The notes under the pieces are model-generated. The model made no database searches and had not been told where the DNA came from. It was given only the letters and a program-made list of their open reading frames with translations. Positions 12,316 to 23,090 of a stretch of 64,000 bases of DNA are shown piece by piece. A program made the translations under genes and the position numbers. This DNA comes from Megaustenia siamemsis (lineage: Eukaryota > Mollusca > Gastropoda > Stylommatophora > Ariophantidae), in the NCBI GenBank assembly GCA_032433765.1, contig JAVIAB010000124.1:73147746-73211745 (forward strand), written 5' to 3'. Numbering within the stretch: the first letter of the stretch is position 1; each line of letters opens with the position of its first letter.

Positions 12316-13038
12316 GATGGCAGGAATATATAACAGAACTACTTCGTGATCAAAGGGACAAGAAACCAATTATAAAATATACAGCAGGTTATAAAATCTT
12401 AAAATCCGAGGTGTAAAATGCTATACAAACAATGAAAAAGGGAAAAGCAGCAGGCCCTTAGAGCATACAGATAGAGATGATACAGGCACTAGAAGATTTT
12501 GGCATTGAAGTGATTACAGACATATGCAACGACATATACCATACAGGATACATACCAAATGAACTAAAAACATCAAATTTCATTGCATTGCCTAAAAGGA
12601 ATGGTGCAATTGAATGTAGTGACTTTAGAACAATAAGCCTATATGAGCTATGTTACAAAAATCTTACTAAAAGTTATACAAGGAGGATTCAGAATAAAAT
12701 CAATACTGAATTAAATGAGCAGCAATTTGGATTTACGAAAATAGTGGGGACAAAAGAAGTCATATTCTGCATGAGAACATTAATCGAAAAGTACACAGAA
12801 GTAAACAAACCAATATATGCCTGCTTCATAGACTACACCAAAGCTTTTGATAGAATACACTACAAACAACTTATAGAATGCCTAAAAGAGATACATCTAG
12901 ATAACATGGAAATACAACTAATATGTAATTTATACTGGGAGCAAACAGCAATAATAAAATATTACAAAGAGAACTCTATATCCATTGATATAAAAAAAGT
13001 GGAGTGAGGCAGGGACACATCTTATCACCAAGTTTGTT

Positions 13039-13052
13039 CAATCTATACACTG
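13039..13052 (+). repeat. 14-bp TSD of RU1 copy B (left)
   Basis: CAATCTATACACTG occurs here and again at 14120-14133, exactly flanking the insertion. Confidence 0.95.
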
Positions 13053-14119
13053 GAGACTTCCGTCTCTAAGATGGCAGATCTGGTCCACGTTCTCTCGATC
13101 GCTGCAGAAAGTGCATTCGATGTCTGATTAATTTCGGTTCTCCATCGCACTCATATGCGTTAAAGTCAAGATAATGATCTACTTATTACATCTGCGCTGA
13201 TAAAACAATGTCGTACGCCGGCAATATTCTATTTTCGACATATCAAGTATTGTGAATGCGACCTTCCATCGTCTAGGCTTGTTCTGCGCTTTACATCACA
13301 TTGGTGCTGTTCATGACCGAACAATCATGGATTTGCTTGACGCAAGTTATTAATGTGAAATGCTTCATCAGTCGCAGTTATATCTCTTTAGGGAATTTTC
13401 ACCTTGTTCTGTTCGTCGTAGGCTACATTCACTAGAGTAATCAGGATTCTATAGGGCGCGACATTGCAGTGCGTCCGACATTGTTATGTGTGCTACGTCA
13501 TCGTTATGGCTCATCGTAAATCCCTAGACCTGCGTTACGCTAATCTTACGGTCTGTTGTTTGATGTGCGGCGGGGATAATCTGACGACTAACTGTGTTTA
13601 TATGTTCGAAATTGGAGTCAACAATGATGGCCTAGCATCATTAAGCGCTATACATTTTTAAAGAAATATGACGACCATCACTTTCGGGAGGACGTGAACT
13701 TCTGGTATATGATGGATAGGCGACAGGAACCATTGCAGACAATGCATGAAAAATGTTCCTTGTTGCAGTTTCCTCATATTCCAAGTCCACGGGGGACTGG
13801 TTGGTCTCGAGGCAAGACGTCGGCCTCGGGACAGAGAATTTGTGGGTTCAAATCTCGACTACACAGGTTGGGATTTTTATTTATGATTTCTCTCTGCGAC
13901 AACCAATCCTGGTCTCAGCAGCGAGGCCCGGCTCGAAACATCAATTACTCATCGACGGAAAAAAAACATGAGTACCTCCGAAGTCGGAGTTATCTGCCTG
14001 TGCGGCGAGGGACCCCTATGCACACGGCTGCCTGGGAAAAATGGATTAACATGCAAAATTCAGTTCCTAGTCTCTAGGGACTTCGTCAGAGTTGAAAGCT
14101 GGCTACGCAACAACAACAA
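13053..14119 (+). mobile_element. RU1 copy B, chimeric with a tRNA-like SINE
   Basis: The 1067-bp insertion is bounded by perfect 14-bp TSDs. The first ~735 bp align with RU1 copies A and C from the same 5' end (ACTTCCGT near base 1). At about 13786, right after CATATTCCAAGTCC, similarity to A and C stops. The rest is a different sequence with a tRNA-like B box and a (CAA)n tail. Because one TSD pair bounds both parts, they inserted together. It carries a conserved open stretch (DDHHFREDVNFWYMMDRRQE). Confidence 0.85.
13786..14119 (+). mobile_element. tRNA-derived SINE part of RU1 copy B
   Basis: A pol III B box (GGTTCAAATCTC at 13845-13856) lies about 60 bp after the junction. A weak A-box-like stretch is at about 13799-13812. 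A ~230-bp body and a (CAA)n 3' tail (14109-14119) follow. The layout fits a SINE. I see no other copy in the window, so its family is unknown. Confidence 0.6.
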
Positions 14120-14224
14120 CAATCTATACACTGAGCAAATTTTTTAAAATATCACAGAGATGCCAGACTTAAACATTAAACGAAATATAATCAATAACCT
14201 TAGATATGCTGATGATACTGTATT

Positions 14225-14453
14225 TATCATCATTATCATCATGTGCCATACTGGTTTGCGTAGGCGATCATGCCCTTCCACAATTTTCTATCTACAGCGC
14301 ATCGTATCAGTTCTATTTTTGACTGTTTTCCATGCCATGGCACCAAGCCATCCAGTATTTCCTCTCTTTGAGGTCCGCGATCTCTCTTTCCTTTTATTTT
14401 GCCAGTTGTAACAATGTATTCCAACTTTCCTCTTCTCAAGATGTGTTTTCTTT

Positions 14454-14497
<44 letters not shown>

Positions 14498-15030
14498 TAT
14501 ATATATATATATCATTTCTTGTAGTTTATTCTCTGTCTATGCTATTAAGACTGTGTCATTCGCATATCGCAAATTATTTATGTTGTGACCGTTGACTTCA
14601 AATCCTTTTTTGTCTACTATTGATTTCATAAAATGTTCCCTTTAAAGTGATACCAAATCCGGTGACAGAACACAGCCTTGTCTGCCTCCTTGTTTTATAA
14701 ATTGAAATTGTCCTGTTTGATTCTTAATTCGTACAGCTGCTGTTTGTTGCCAGTACATGTATTTTTATGATTCGCAGATCTTTGCCATCATTGTTTAATT
14801 TCTCGAGCATATTTATTATTTCCACATGCTTTACTTTGTCAAACGCTTTTGTTTAGTCTATAAAGCACATATATAGATCTTTCTTTACTTCTATAGATCT
14901 TTCCATCAGTGTTCTTAAGATGTATATTGCATTATTGGTGCCCTTTCCTTCCACAAATTCACATTGTTCCTACCTTATTTATGGTTTTATTTTGTTCCTT
15001 ACACGTCTCATGATGATTCTTAGTAATATT
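14225..15030 (-). pseudogene. LINE-E-related copy, antisense, 5' truncated
   Basis: It is bounded by a 10-bp TSD (ATACTGTATT at 14215-14224 and 15031-15040). On the minus strand it encodes an RT segment (KGTNNAIYILRTL, KAFDKVKH, NNLRYANDTV with YAND instead of YADD) and a C-terminus LEYIVTTGKIKGKRDRG. It ends in an ATG-triplet tail at 14225. A (TA)n tract at 14456-14511 interrupts it. Confidence 0.85.
14456..14511. repeat. (TA)n microsatellite
   Basis: A TA run with one GG interruption lies inside the antisense LINE. Confidence 0.95.
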
Positions 15031-15119
15031 ATACTGTATTACGAGCAGAAAATCCTAAAGATCTACAACAATTAATTAATGAAATAAACATGACAAGCAA
15101 AAAATATGTACTAGATATG

Positions 15120-16905
15120 CATTTCAGATGAACTAGCTAAAGAGGCAGAAGAAGCAGCAAATAAAGGGAATATGAAAGAACTGTACAACAGCACAAAGAA
15201 ATTAGGTGGAAAATACAAACAGATCAACGCCTTTATCAAAGATAAGAAAGGAAATCTGCTTAGTAATATAAGGGAACAATTGGAGAGATGGAAAGAGCAC
15301 TTTGAAGAACTTTTGAACAGACCCGGCTCAAATAATCCTCCAGATATACTACCAGCAGAAGAAGAGTTACTCGTTAACTGCGGAAAACCAAGCAAAGAAG
15401 AAATAATGAAAGCCATTAAACTATTAAGAGATGGTAAAGCCACAGGACCAGATGAAATTCCTTCGGAAGCCATCAAAGCAGATATGAACACCTCTACCAA
15501 GATGTTACATGATCTATTGGATAAAATTTGGGAGAGGGAAGAAATACCTAAAGACTGGAAAGAAGGTTATATGATCAAACTACCAAAGAAAGGAAGTTTA
15601 CAGGAGTGCACAAATTATAGGGGGAATTATGCTACTATCAGTGCCAGGAAAAATATTAGGCAGAATCATTCTGGAGAGACTAAAAGAGGCTATAGAGAAA
15701 CATTTGAGAGATGAACAAGCAGGTTTTAGGAAGAACAGATCATGTGCTGATCAAATAACTACTCTACGTATAATAGTTGAACAAAGTTTAGAACTAAAAT
15801 CCCCACTTTATATTGGATTCATAGATTACGAAAAGGCATTTGATAGTTTAGACAGAAGAATGCTTTGGAAGTTGCTGAGTCATTACGGAATCCCCATAAA
15901 GTCTATTAACCTGATAAAAACAATGTATGAAGGAACAAAATGTAGTGTGGTGCATGAAGGACAGCTTACAGAAGCATTTGAAATAAGAACAGGAGTAAGG
16001 CAAGGATACCTTCTGTCTCCATTTCTCTTTCTATGGGCCACAGATTGGATTATGAAAATAACTCAAAACAACAGAAATGGAATGCAGTGGTCACTGACCA
16101 AACAACTTGATGATTTAGACTTTGCTGATGACATAGCTCTCCTATCACACAGCCATCAACAGATGCAGGATAAAATGAGTATATTAGATGAGAGATCACA
16201 ACAGCTAGGACTAAAGATTAATAGAGATAAGACCAACATTATGAGAATTAATGCAGTTGGCAATAACCAAATAAAACTAGGAGAAATACCTCTACTAGAC
16301 GTACAATCATACATATATCTGGGCAGTAATATAGATAAAGAGGGAGGAACAGAAAATGATACCAAAATAAGGATATCAAAAGCAAGAGGAGCTTTCATTG
16401 CACTGGGAAACATATGGAAATCCAAAGAAATTAGGTTAAATACAAAAATAAACATTTTCAACTCAAATGTTAAGTCGGTCCTATTATATGGCTGTGAAAC
16501 ATGGAGAATAACAAAATTGACAATCACGAAGGTACAGACTTTCATTAGTGGATGCTTGCGCAGAACAAAGGGATGGAAATGGCAGGACAAAGTCACTAAC
16601 GTGGAATTATGGAAATGTACCGGTCAATTACCAGTGGATAAAGAGATACAGCGATGGATAGGACACACACTACGGAAGCCAACTGAGAGTATTACACAAC
16701 AGGCCCTTTTTTGGAATCCCAAGGGGAAAAGACAAAGAGGAAGACCAAGGAATTCTTGGAGAAGACAGATCGAAGCAGAAATGAAGATGATGGGGAGGAC
16801 ATGGAATGATCTTAAAAGAATTGCAAAAAACAGAACGACTTGGAAAGTGTTTGTTGAATACCTATGGGAGACCCTTACTGGGAGCTAAAAGGTAGCAGAA
16901 GAAGA
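15120..16905 (+). mobile_element. LINE-F copy 1 (1786 bp, 5' truncated)
   Basis: It is bounded by a 7-bp TSD (AGATATG at 15113-15119 and 16906-16912), with a (GAA)-type tail. It is nested in LINE-B. Frame one (15130-15640) holds the RT N-terminal region with KATGPDEIPSEAIKAD. After a frameshift near 15630 a 419-codon frame (15629-16888) covers the palm and the C-terminus: GFIDYEKAFDSLDRR (first Asp), GVRQGYLLSP, DLDFADDIALL (FADD box at 16121-16132) and the C-terminal KGKRQRGRPRNSWRRQI. The catalytic residues are present. Only the frameshift and the missing endonuclease inactivate it, so it is young. Confidence 0.9.
15629..16888 (+). CDS. LINE-F reverse transcriptase, C-terminal 419 codons
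   Basis: This is the longest intact coding frame in the window. It covers RT motifs from the region before DYEKAFD through FADD and the thumb, plus a basic C-terminal domain with a GRPR box and a terminal Trp-rich segment. RTs of this kind prime on nicked target DNA and copy their own mRNA in the nucleus. The ATG at 15629 is only the first Met after a frameshift, not a natural start; upstream sequence of the same protein lies in another frame. The ORF ends with a normal stop. Confidence 0.8.
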   Translation: MLLSVPGKILGRIILERLKEAIEKHLRDEQAGFRKNRSCADQITTLRIIVEQSLELKSPLYIGFIDYEKAFDSLDRRMLWKLLSHYGIPIKSINLIKTMYEGTKCSVVHEGQLTEAFEIRTGVRQGYLLSPFLFLWATDWIMKITQNNRNGMQWSLTKQLDDLDFADDIALLSHSHQQMQDKMSILDERSQQLGLKINRDKTNIMRINAVGNNQIKLGEIPLLDVQSYIYLGSNIDKEGGTENDTKIRISKARGAFIALGNIWKSKEIRLNTKINIFNSNVKSVLLYGCETWRITKLTITKVQTFISGCLRRTKGWKWQDKVTNVELWKCTGQLPVDKEIQRWIGHTLRKPTESITQQALFWNPKGKRQRGRPRNSWRRQIEAEMKMMGRTWNDLKRIAKNRTTWKVFVEYLWETLTGS

Positions 16906-17568
16906 AGATATGAATATCAAAAAGACTAATACTATGATCATGAGGAAAGAACATTTCCAAGACCTACAAATAAATATCAAAATTGAAGGAATACACCTGG
17001 AGACGGTTCAGAGCTACAACTACCTGGGACATACTATGACCAGTGATGGAAAATGTGAAACTGAAATAAACAAAGGAATTGGAATGGCAAAAAGTAATTT
17101 TAATGCCATGAAAAATATACTAACATCAAAACAAACTGATGCTAATCAGGGCTAAAACTAAGAATAGCAAAATGTTATATCTTCTGAACATTCCTATATG
17201 TTGCAGAAACATGGACACTAGACAAGAAAACAGAACAGAGAATTGAAGCTTTTGAAATGTGGATATAGAATAATAAGTAGAATTGGATGGACAGAAAAGA
17301 AAACAAATGATGAAGTCTTAAAACAACTAAAAATGAAAAGAGAACTACTAAACACAATTCAAACAAGACAAGTGCAATTTTGTGGCAATGTTAAAAGGCA
17401 GAACACCCTATTAAAAGTAATCTTGGACGGGAAAATACAAGGAAAAAGAGGCAATGGCAGACCAAGACTAACATGGACGAGTAACATCAAAAGATGGACA
17501 AATCAGTCTATGACAACTGCACCATCAAAGCAAGAGACAGAGCAGAATGGCTCTCCATGGTAGCCATG

Positions 17569-17900
17569 CTTTGCATCTTCTCTTTTGCATTGTACCAGTT
17601 CTGAATTGTGATATTATATTTGCTTTGTAACCTCTTGTTTGATTTGAGTAAATCTAAATTTAACCTGATATTAACGGAGGCTCGTTTCGCTATTTTTACG
17701 CTAAGCTTTCCCACAATTGGTACATGATCACTATTGCAATCTACCCATGGTCTAGATTTCATACATACCAGACTGTTACAAACCTGCTGTTTATCATTAT
17801 TTAGTCGATTTGATTACATGATCAAAACATTGTCTGCTCGGCTTTTCCATATCTACAAATGTCTTGGATGTTACTTAAACCAGGTGTTTCCTATCATCAT
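17569..17900 (-). pseudogene. LINE-E endonuclease C-terminal fragment, antisense
   Basis: The minus strand shows VCNSLVCMKSRPWVDCNSDH and PIVGKLSVKIAKRASVNIRL. These match the SDH active-site end of the LINE-E endonuclease at 49700-49830. Confidence 0.75.
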
Positions 17901-18290
17901 GTTGTGTTATTGAGTTATTTGCAGGTCATCATAATTGCACTCCGAACATGCCCATAGGTGCTCAGATCCACTCCTCAGCATGTCTCGCAGTGTCCAGCGA
18001 CTGATGACTCCAGTTCTGGTGTTGGTTGAAATGTCTTGATAAGACACGCCCACTAAGTTTCTCGGTTCTGGCTGTGCCAATCTTAACTCCCAACTATTCC
18101 ACTCTAAGGAGTGAAGTGGATTCATTGTTGTCGAAGTCCTGTACCCTTCCAACATCTCTGAGGGCATTAATGATGTCCGCCCAATCCATTGGTTGACCGT
18201 CTTCAACGACAGCACAGCTAGCCAACCTGTCCGCTCTTTCATTTCGCCCCTTATTCCCGCATCTCCAAGGACGTATATAAAGGCGAACTG
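17901..18290 (-). pseudogene. RNase H LINE 3' end fragment, antisense
   Basis: The minus strand holds the NERADRLA motif of RNase H and the following tail ending in the TTGAGTTATTT terminus, as at 5498 and 57828. Confidence 0.8.
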
Positions 18291-18619
18291 TTTTAATGGA
18301 TTTCTTAAAGAGCTATGAATTAAAGATAAATTTTGCAGTCACAGTATTAAACAAATACCAACTCCTCCAACAACTAGAAAGTACAATAAATATAGAATAT
18401 CATTGGAAAGAGGTAAATGACATATATGGGAGGAGATATGCGAAGAAACCCTTGGGAAAAGAGAACGCCAGAATAATACATGGATGATAGCAGAGACCTT
18501 GAAGAAAATTAAAGAAAGAAAGAATAAGAAATCAGATATAAATAAAAGCAAAACGAGAAGTACAAAAGCCAAGACACAGGAAACTTATACAGGGGTGAAC
18601 AAAGAAGTGACAAGATATA

Positions 18620-18845
18620 GTAAAAAAAAAAAAGTAATGTACTCCCGTCACGCCAAATGGCGTATATGGAATATAGTGTTAGTGACCATAAATTTTACAG
18701 ACCTTCGGCACATGATTTTTGGGGTAATGTGGTCGGTATTACGCCTGTGCCGCTTTACTTTCCCATAAAAAAATCAGGTACCCATTAAAGGCTGGGTGAA
18801 CCGGAACCGTCGGTTGGAATCGAACTCTACCTCTTGTCCTATTAA
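18620..18845 (-). mobile_element. SINE-2 copy, antisense
   Basis: It is bounded by an 8-bp TSD (AAGATATA at 18612-18619 and 18846-18853), and the poly(A) side appears as a run of A at 18622-18633 on the plus strand because the copy is reversed. The head resembles a tRNA with a degraded GGTTCGA B box near 18815, and the body ends in the GGCGTATA/TATACGCC hairpin region. Confidence 0.8.
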
Positions 18846-19515
18846 AAGATATAATAAGAAATATATAGATGAACTAGCTTAGCTAAAGAGGCAGAGAAAG
18901 CAGGAAATAAAAGATAAATGAAGTAACTGTTCAAAAGCACAAAGAAATTAAGTGGAAAATACAAACCGATTAATGCCTTTTTTAAAGATAAGAATAGCCA
19001 TCTGCTTAGTAATATAAGGGAACAAATGAAGAGATAGAAGGAGCACTTTGAAGAACTTTTTAACAGATTCGGCCCAAATAACCCTCATGATATACTACCA
19101 GCAGAAGAATAGCTAAACGTTAACTGTGGCACACCAAGCAAGGAATAAATAATGAAAGCCGTCAAGTTATTAACAAATGGTAAAGCCACAGGACCAGATG
19201 AAATTTCTTCAGAAGCCATCAAAGCAGATATTAAGACCTCTACCAAGATGTTATATAATCTATTAGATAAAATTTGGGAGAGGGAAGAAATAACTAAAGA
19301 CTGGAAAGGAGGTTATAAGATCAAACTACCAACGAAAGGAAGTTTACAGGAGTGACAAATTATAGCGAAATTAAAATGCTATCAGTGCCAGGAAAAATGT
19401 TGAGCAGAATTATTCTGTAGAGACTAAAAGAGGCCATCGAGAAACATTTGAGTGATGATTTGCAAGGTTTGAGGAAACAGATCATGTGCTGAATAAATAA
19501 CCACCCTACGTATAA

Positions 19516-19612
19516 CAATTACCCCAAAAATCATGTGCCGAAGGTCTGCAAAATTTATGGTCACTAACACCATACTCCCTATACGCCACTTGGCGTGACG
19601 GGGGTACTTTAC
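19516..19612 (+). mobile_element. SINE-2 3' fragment
   Basis: It is a 5'-truncated copy with TSD TACGTATAA (19507-19515 and 19613-19621). It holds the ATGTGCCGAAGGTCT segment and the TATACGCCACTTGGCGTGA end. Confidence 0.8.
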
Positions 19613-20339
19613 TACGTATAATAGTTGAACAAAGGTAAGAACTGCAGTCCCCAATTTATATAGAATTCATAGATTCATCATCATCATTATCATCAAGTAC
19701 CGGCCTGCTGGCGTATGGGATCATATCTCTCCACAACTTTCGATCTCAACAGTTATTTATCATTTACGTTGTTGACCTTCTGCCAAGCCATTCTCTTAAG
19801 CTTAAGCTGTCTGGTATCTTTTCTCTTTGCTTCGCTCTATCTCTTCATCTTTTGATTTTTCCAGTTGTTACAATATATTCCAGCTGTTCCCTTCTCATTA
19901 CATGGCCAACAAAACGATGATTGTTTTTTCCTAATATTGGAAATTAGCTCTCTTTTTGATTTGGTCTCTTTCAGAACGTTTTCATTACTCTTCTTAGCTG
20001 TCCATGGTATTCTTAACATTCTTCTGTAAAACCACATTTCTACAGCCTCCCGTGACTTTTTTGTCTGTTGTCCTATTGTCCATGATTCTCATCCATATGT
20101 TAAGACTGGCTCTACATAACATTTAAGAACTCTTTTTCTTGTTTCTAATGTCAAAAATATATTTCACAGTATCTTCCTAATTTTTTGGAAAGCTAGTTTT
20201 GCCTGAGCGATTCTGCATCTCACCCCTTTTGTACATCTTCCGTCTGTGGTTAACAATGTTCCCAGAAATTTAAATTCATTTACCTGTTTTAGTTCAATGA
20301 ATACGGTTTGTAGTTAGTTCGCACGAGATTTATGTCTTT

Positions 20340-21373
20340 TGTTCAGGGGCTGGTCTGATCAACAAGTTACGGATTGAAGGGGCGATAGTTGCAAATATCT
20401 GCTCCATCTACATTGGCGGGGGTCGGAATGTGGCTCTCAAACAAAACACAAACCAGACCGACACATTTAATGCTTGTTATACAGGAGACGGATGTGGACC
20501 AGAGGCCGCAGTTAATGGCAAAACAAAGACCAATCTCTATGACAATGACTGCACATACACACAATTGAGAAGTGGAACCAATTCTGTTTATTGGTATCTG
20601 AACTTTGCCACGCCCCAGACTCACACCATTCGAATTTATCACCGCGCTAGCACTATGATTCGAGTAAAGAATGCCACTCTAAGGGCTTTCTCTGACAGTG
20701 GCGGTGTAGTGTTCCAGTATAATGATATATCATTCCCAAACATTCCTGAGAACACTATTGTAATCACCACACAAGCGACAATGGCACACATTAAGAGTGA
20801 GTTCTCACCGACCATTTCGCAGGCCGACAGTGCACTGACGGTGAGTGAGGTGCAAACATTTACAGACACCTATTGTCTGTACGGGCATTCTTGGTCTTTT
20901 GTGCAGTGTGTAGTGGGTGCTGCAAAGGCTACAACGTCATCAGCGGTACGTATCACGGGAACTGTTCACATGGGATCTATGGACACGACTGCTCCGGGTC
21001 TTGTCTTAGTGTCTGTCTTTTATGTGAGGAAAAATCCGGATAATGCCTAAAATGTAAACGTCCTGGCTATACCTGTAGTGACACTTGTCCCGATGGTAAT
21101 TTTGGGCTACAGTGCAAACAGACGTGTTCTGATGACTGTGACATCATATATGACCCGGAAAGTACAGACTGTACGTACAGGGAAACGTACTGCAGATCAG
21201 ACTGCACTCTCAAATGTCCGGACAACTGTTTCAACGACACCTGTGAACAGTCAACCGGGAACTGTACATGCAAAGGAACGTACTACGGGTCAGACTGCAC
21301 TCTCCAATCTCCGGACAACTGTTTTAACGAAACATGTGAACAGTTAATAAGCCTGCGTCTCGTATGTCGATGA
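20340..21373 (+). pseudogene. fucolectin-type F5/8C domain plus EGF-like repeats, copy 1
   Basis: From 20424 the frame reads NVALKQNTNQTDT, AAVNGKTKTNLYDNDCTYTQ and a beta-rich domain up to DTYC (about 20872), which is the layout of molluscan fucolectin/F5/8C lectin domains. After a 1-base loss near 20895 (compared with copy 2) the next frame is Cys-rich and EGF-like: CKRPGYTCSDTCPDGNFGLQ and NCTCKGTYYGSDC. A stop also lies at 21041-21043. Such proteins are secreted or membrane-bound receptors that bind carbohydrates. No intron separates the domains. This copy is dead. Confidence 0.75.
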
Positions 21374-21420
21374 TTCCCACGTTAAGAAGAGTTTGCCGAC
21401 TACAACAAACACAAGCATAT

Positions 21421-22085
21421 GGATACCTTAATGTGTTTCTTTGCTGGACATGGTACATTTCTTGGTGTTTTTCCGTGAAGCCATGGCTCTTTCTTGATGT
21501 GTTTCTGTGCTAGCCATGGCTCATATCTTGATGTGTTTCTGTGCTAGCCATGGGTCATATTTTAGCTTGTGTGTGTGTGATGGTCATGGCTCATATCTTG
21601 GTGTGTGTCATGTTAGTCAGATCTCATATTTTGGTGTGTCCGTGTTAATCATGTCTCATATCTTTATGTGTGTATGTGTTTAGTCACATCTCATATTTTA
21701 GTGTGTATCTGTGTTAGACATGTGTCATATCTTTGTGTGTGCATGTTTTGGGTTAGTGATATCTCATATCTTTGTGTGCATGTTTTATGTTAGTCACATC
21801 TCATAACCCTGTGTGTGCATGGCTATGTTAGTCACATCTCATATCTTTGTGTGTGCATGTCTATGTTGGTCATATCTCATCTTTGTGTGCATGTCTATGT
21901 TAGGCATGTGTCATATCTTTGTGTGTGCATGTATATGTCAGTCATATCTCATATCTTTATGTGCATGTTTATGTTAGTCATGTGTCATATATCTTGATGT
22001 GTGCCAGTGTTAGTCATGCCTCGAATCGCTGTGCCCATGTCTGTGTTGGTCACATCTCATATCTTTGTGTGTGCATGTCTGTGTT
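21421..22085 (+). repeat. ~36-38-bp minisatellite of RU2 copy 1
   Basis: About seventeen imperfect units contain CATATCTCATATCTTTGTGTG and CATGTCTATGTTAGT. Matching units occur in RU2 copy 2 and two units occur antisense at 25085-25146. Confidence 0.9.
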
Positions 22086-22435
22086 AGTCACCTCTAGTGA
22101 CTCGGGCAGATGGTGCTCGTAAACCTGGGAGGGCCGACCATCTAAGGGCAGAATCCCCCTACAGAAAAGATCATCTGCTCCTTGCAGGAAGATTGGGGAC
22201 AATCAAAGGCTAAGGAATGCAAACCTGAATAAAATGCTGGCTGAAATCGGATGCACTGGGCCACTGGCGCAGAACACAGTGCAACGTTTTAACGCGTGTT
22301 CAATCAGAGTGGATCTGGCAGACTCTAATTGTGATGTTCTGTCTGTGGGGGCGATCAACACACTTAACATGACAGCTGACTTCATGTGAGAGTCTGGAAT
22401 CCTACTCTGATTGAGTCCTGATCGCAGAGAGCGAG
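22086..22435 (+). repeat. RU2 3' tail, copy 1
   Basis: The 350-bp segment starts CTCTAGTGACTCGGGCAGATG and ends with GATTGAGTCCTGATCGCAGAG. Its last ~85 bp match the 3' end of LINE-G (antisense at 41540-41640). A middle part resembles the LINE-E 5' untranslated region (CCTTGCAGG and AAAGGCTAAGG). Confidence 0.75.
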
Positions 22436-23090
22436 ATATTGTTCCACTTGTCTTTATTTTGCACTGAGGTGGTGTCTTTTTCTTTGTTGTTACCATTACC
22501 TCTATCTTTTTGTTATTAGGGCTGAGTCCTTTATTTTTGCTTCCTTTCACAATACTGTCTAACATTTATTGTAACTCATTTTCACTCTTAGCGATTAAGA
22601 CTGATTAAGATTGTATCATCAGCATACCTTAGATTATTTATATTATGGCCTCCGATTGTTATTCTAGGTATGCCCTTTATGGATCTTAAAATAACCTAAC
22701 TATATTAAAACAAATTTGGTGACAGTACACGACCTTGCCTAACACCCTGTTTTATTTGTTGAAACATTCCCAATTGGTTTCCAGTTCTTATGGCCGCTGT
22801 TTGTTGCCAGTACATGTTCTTTATTATTCTTAGATCTTTGCTGTCTACGTTAATGCTTTCTAAAATTTTGATTATTTCTTGGTGCTTTACTTTGTCAAAT
22901 GCTTTCGTATAATCTATTAAACATAGGTATAGATCTGTTTTCACCTCTATTGCTCTTTCTGCTAAAGATCTTATGATGTATATGGCATTGCTAGTTCCTT
23001 TACCTCCAACAAAACCACACTGACATTGGTCAGGTTTGGTAATTTTACCTCCAACTGTATGCAGTAGACAGTGCAACCTGCGGCTGCCCT

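Larger units (their letters stand above)
12315..17568 (+). pseudogene. LINE-B copy 1, reverse transcriptase, split by three insertions
   Basis: Host pieces are 12315-13052, 14120-14224, 15031-15119 and 16906-17568. They read as one RT: KKGKAAGP (12430), FIALPKRNGAIECSDFRTI (12576), [12 protein letters not shown] with the first catalytic Asp (12820), then NLRYADDT with the YADD box (about 14196-14220), NIKKTNTMIM and YNYLGHTMTSDGK (16913-17050), and the C-terminal VILDGKIQGKRGNGRPRLTW (17420-17478). Copy 2 at 37770-39880 lacks the three insertions and confirms the joins. Stops at several sites make it inactive. Confidence 0.85.
20292..22435 (+). mobile_element. RU2 copy 1: F5/8C-EGF gene fragment, minisatellite and LINE-like tail
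   Basis: A 2.14-kb block interrupts the antisense LINE-E between TACCTGTTTTA and ATATTGTTCC with no visible TSD. It recurs at 44912-47040 in the same internal order: coding part (20340-21373), minisatellite (21421-22085), 350-bp tail (22086-22435) ending in CGCAGAGAGCGAG. A short 3' part recurs at 24723-25149 and 29206-29578. I interpret it as a retroposed transcript carrying host exons. Confidence 0.75.

Noticed and set aside
12044..12416. Open frames rich in Tyr-Ile over (TA)n tracts, also at 14456 and 27440
   Set aside because: They are translations of microsatellites and carry no gene signal.
20430..21050. An intact lectin gene of 206 codons
   Set aside because: The frame lacks a start Met (it begins at a GTG), has no signal peptide, runs into the EGF part out of frame, and sits inside a retroposed unit.
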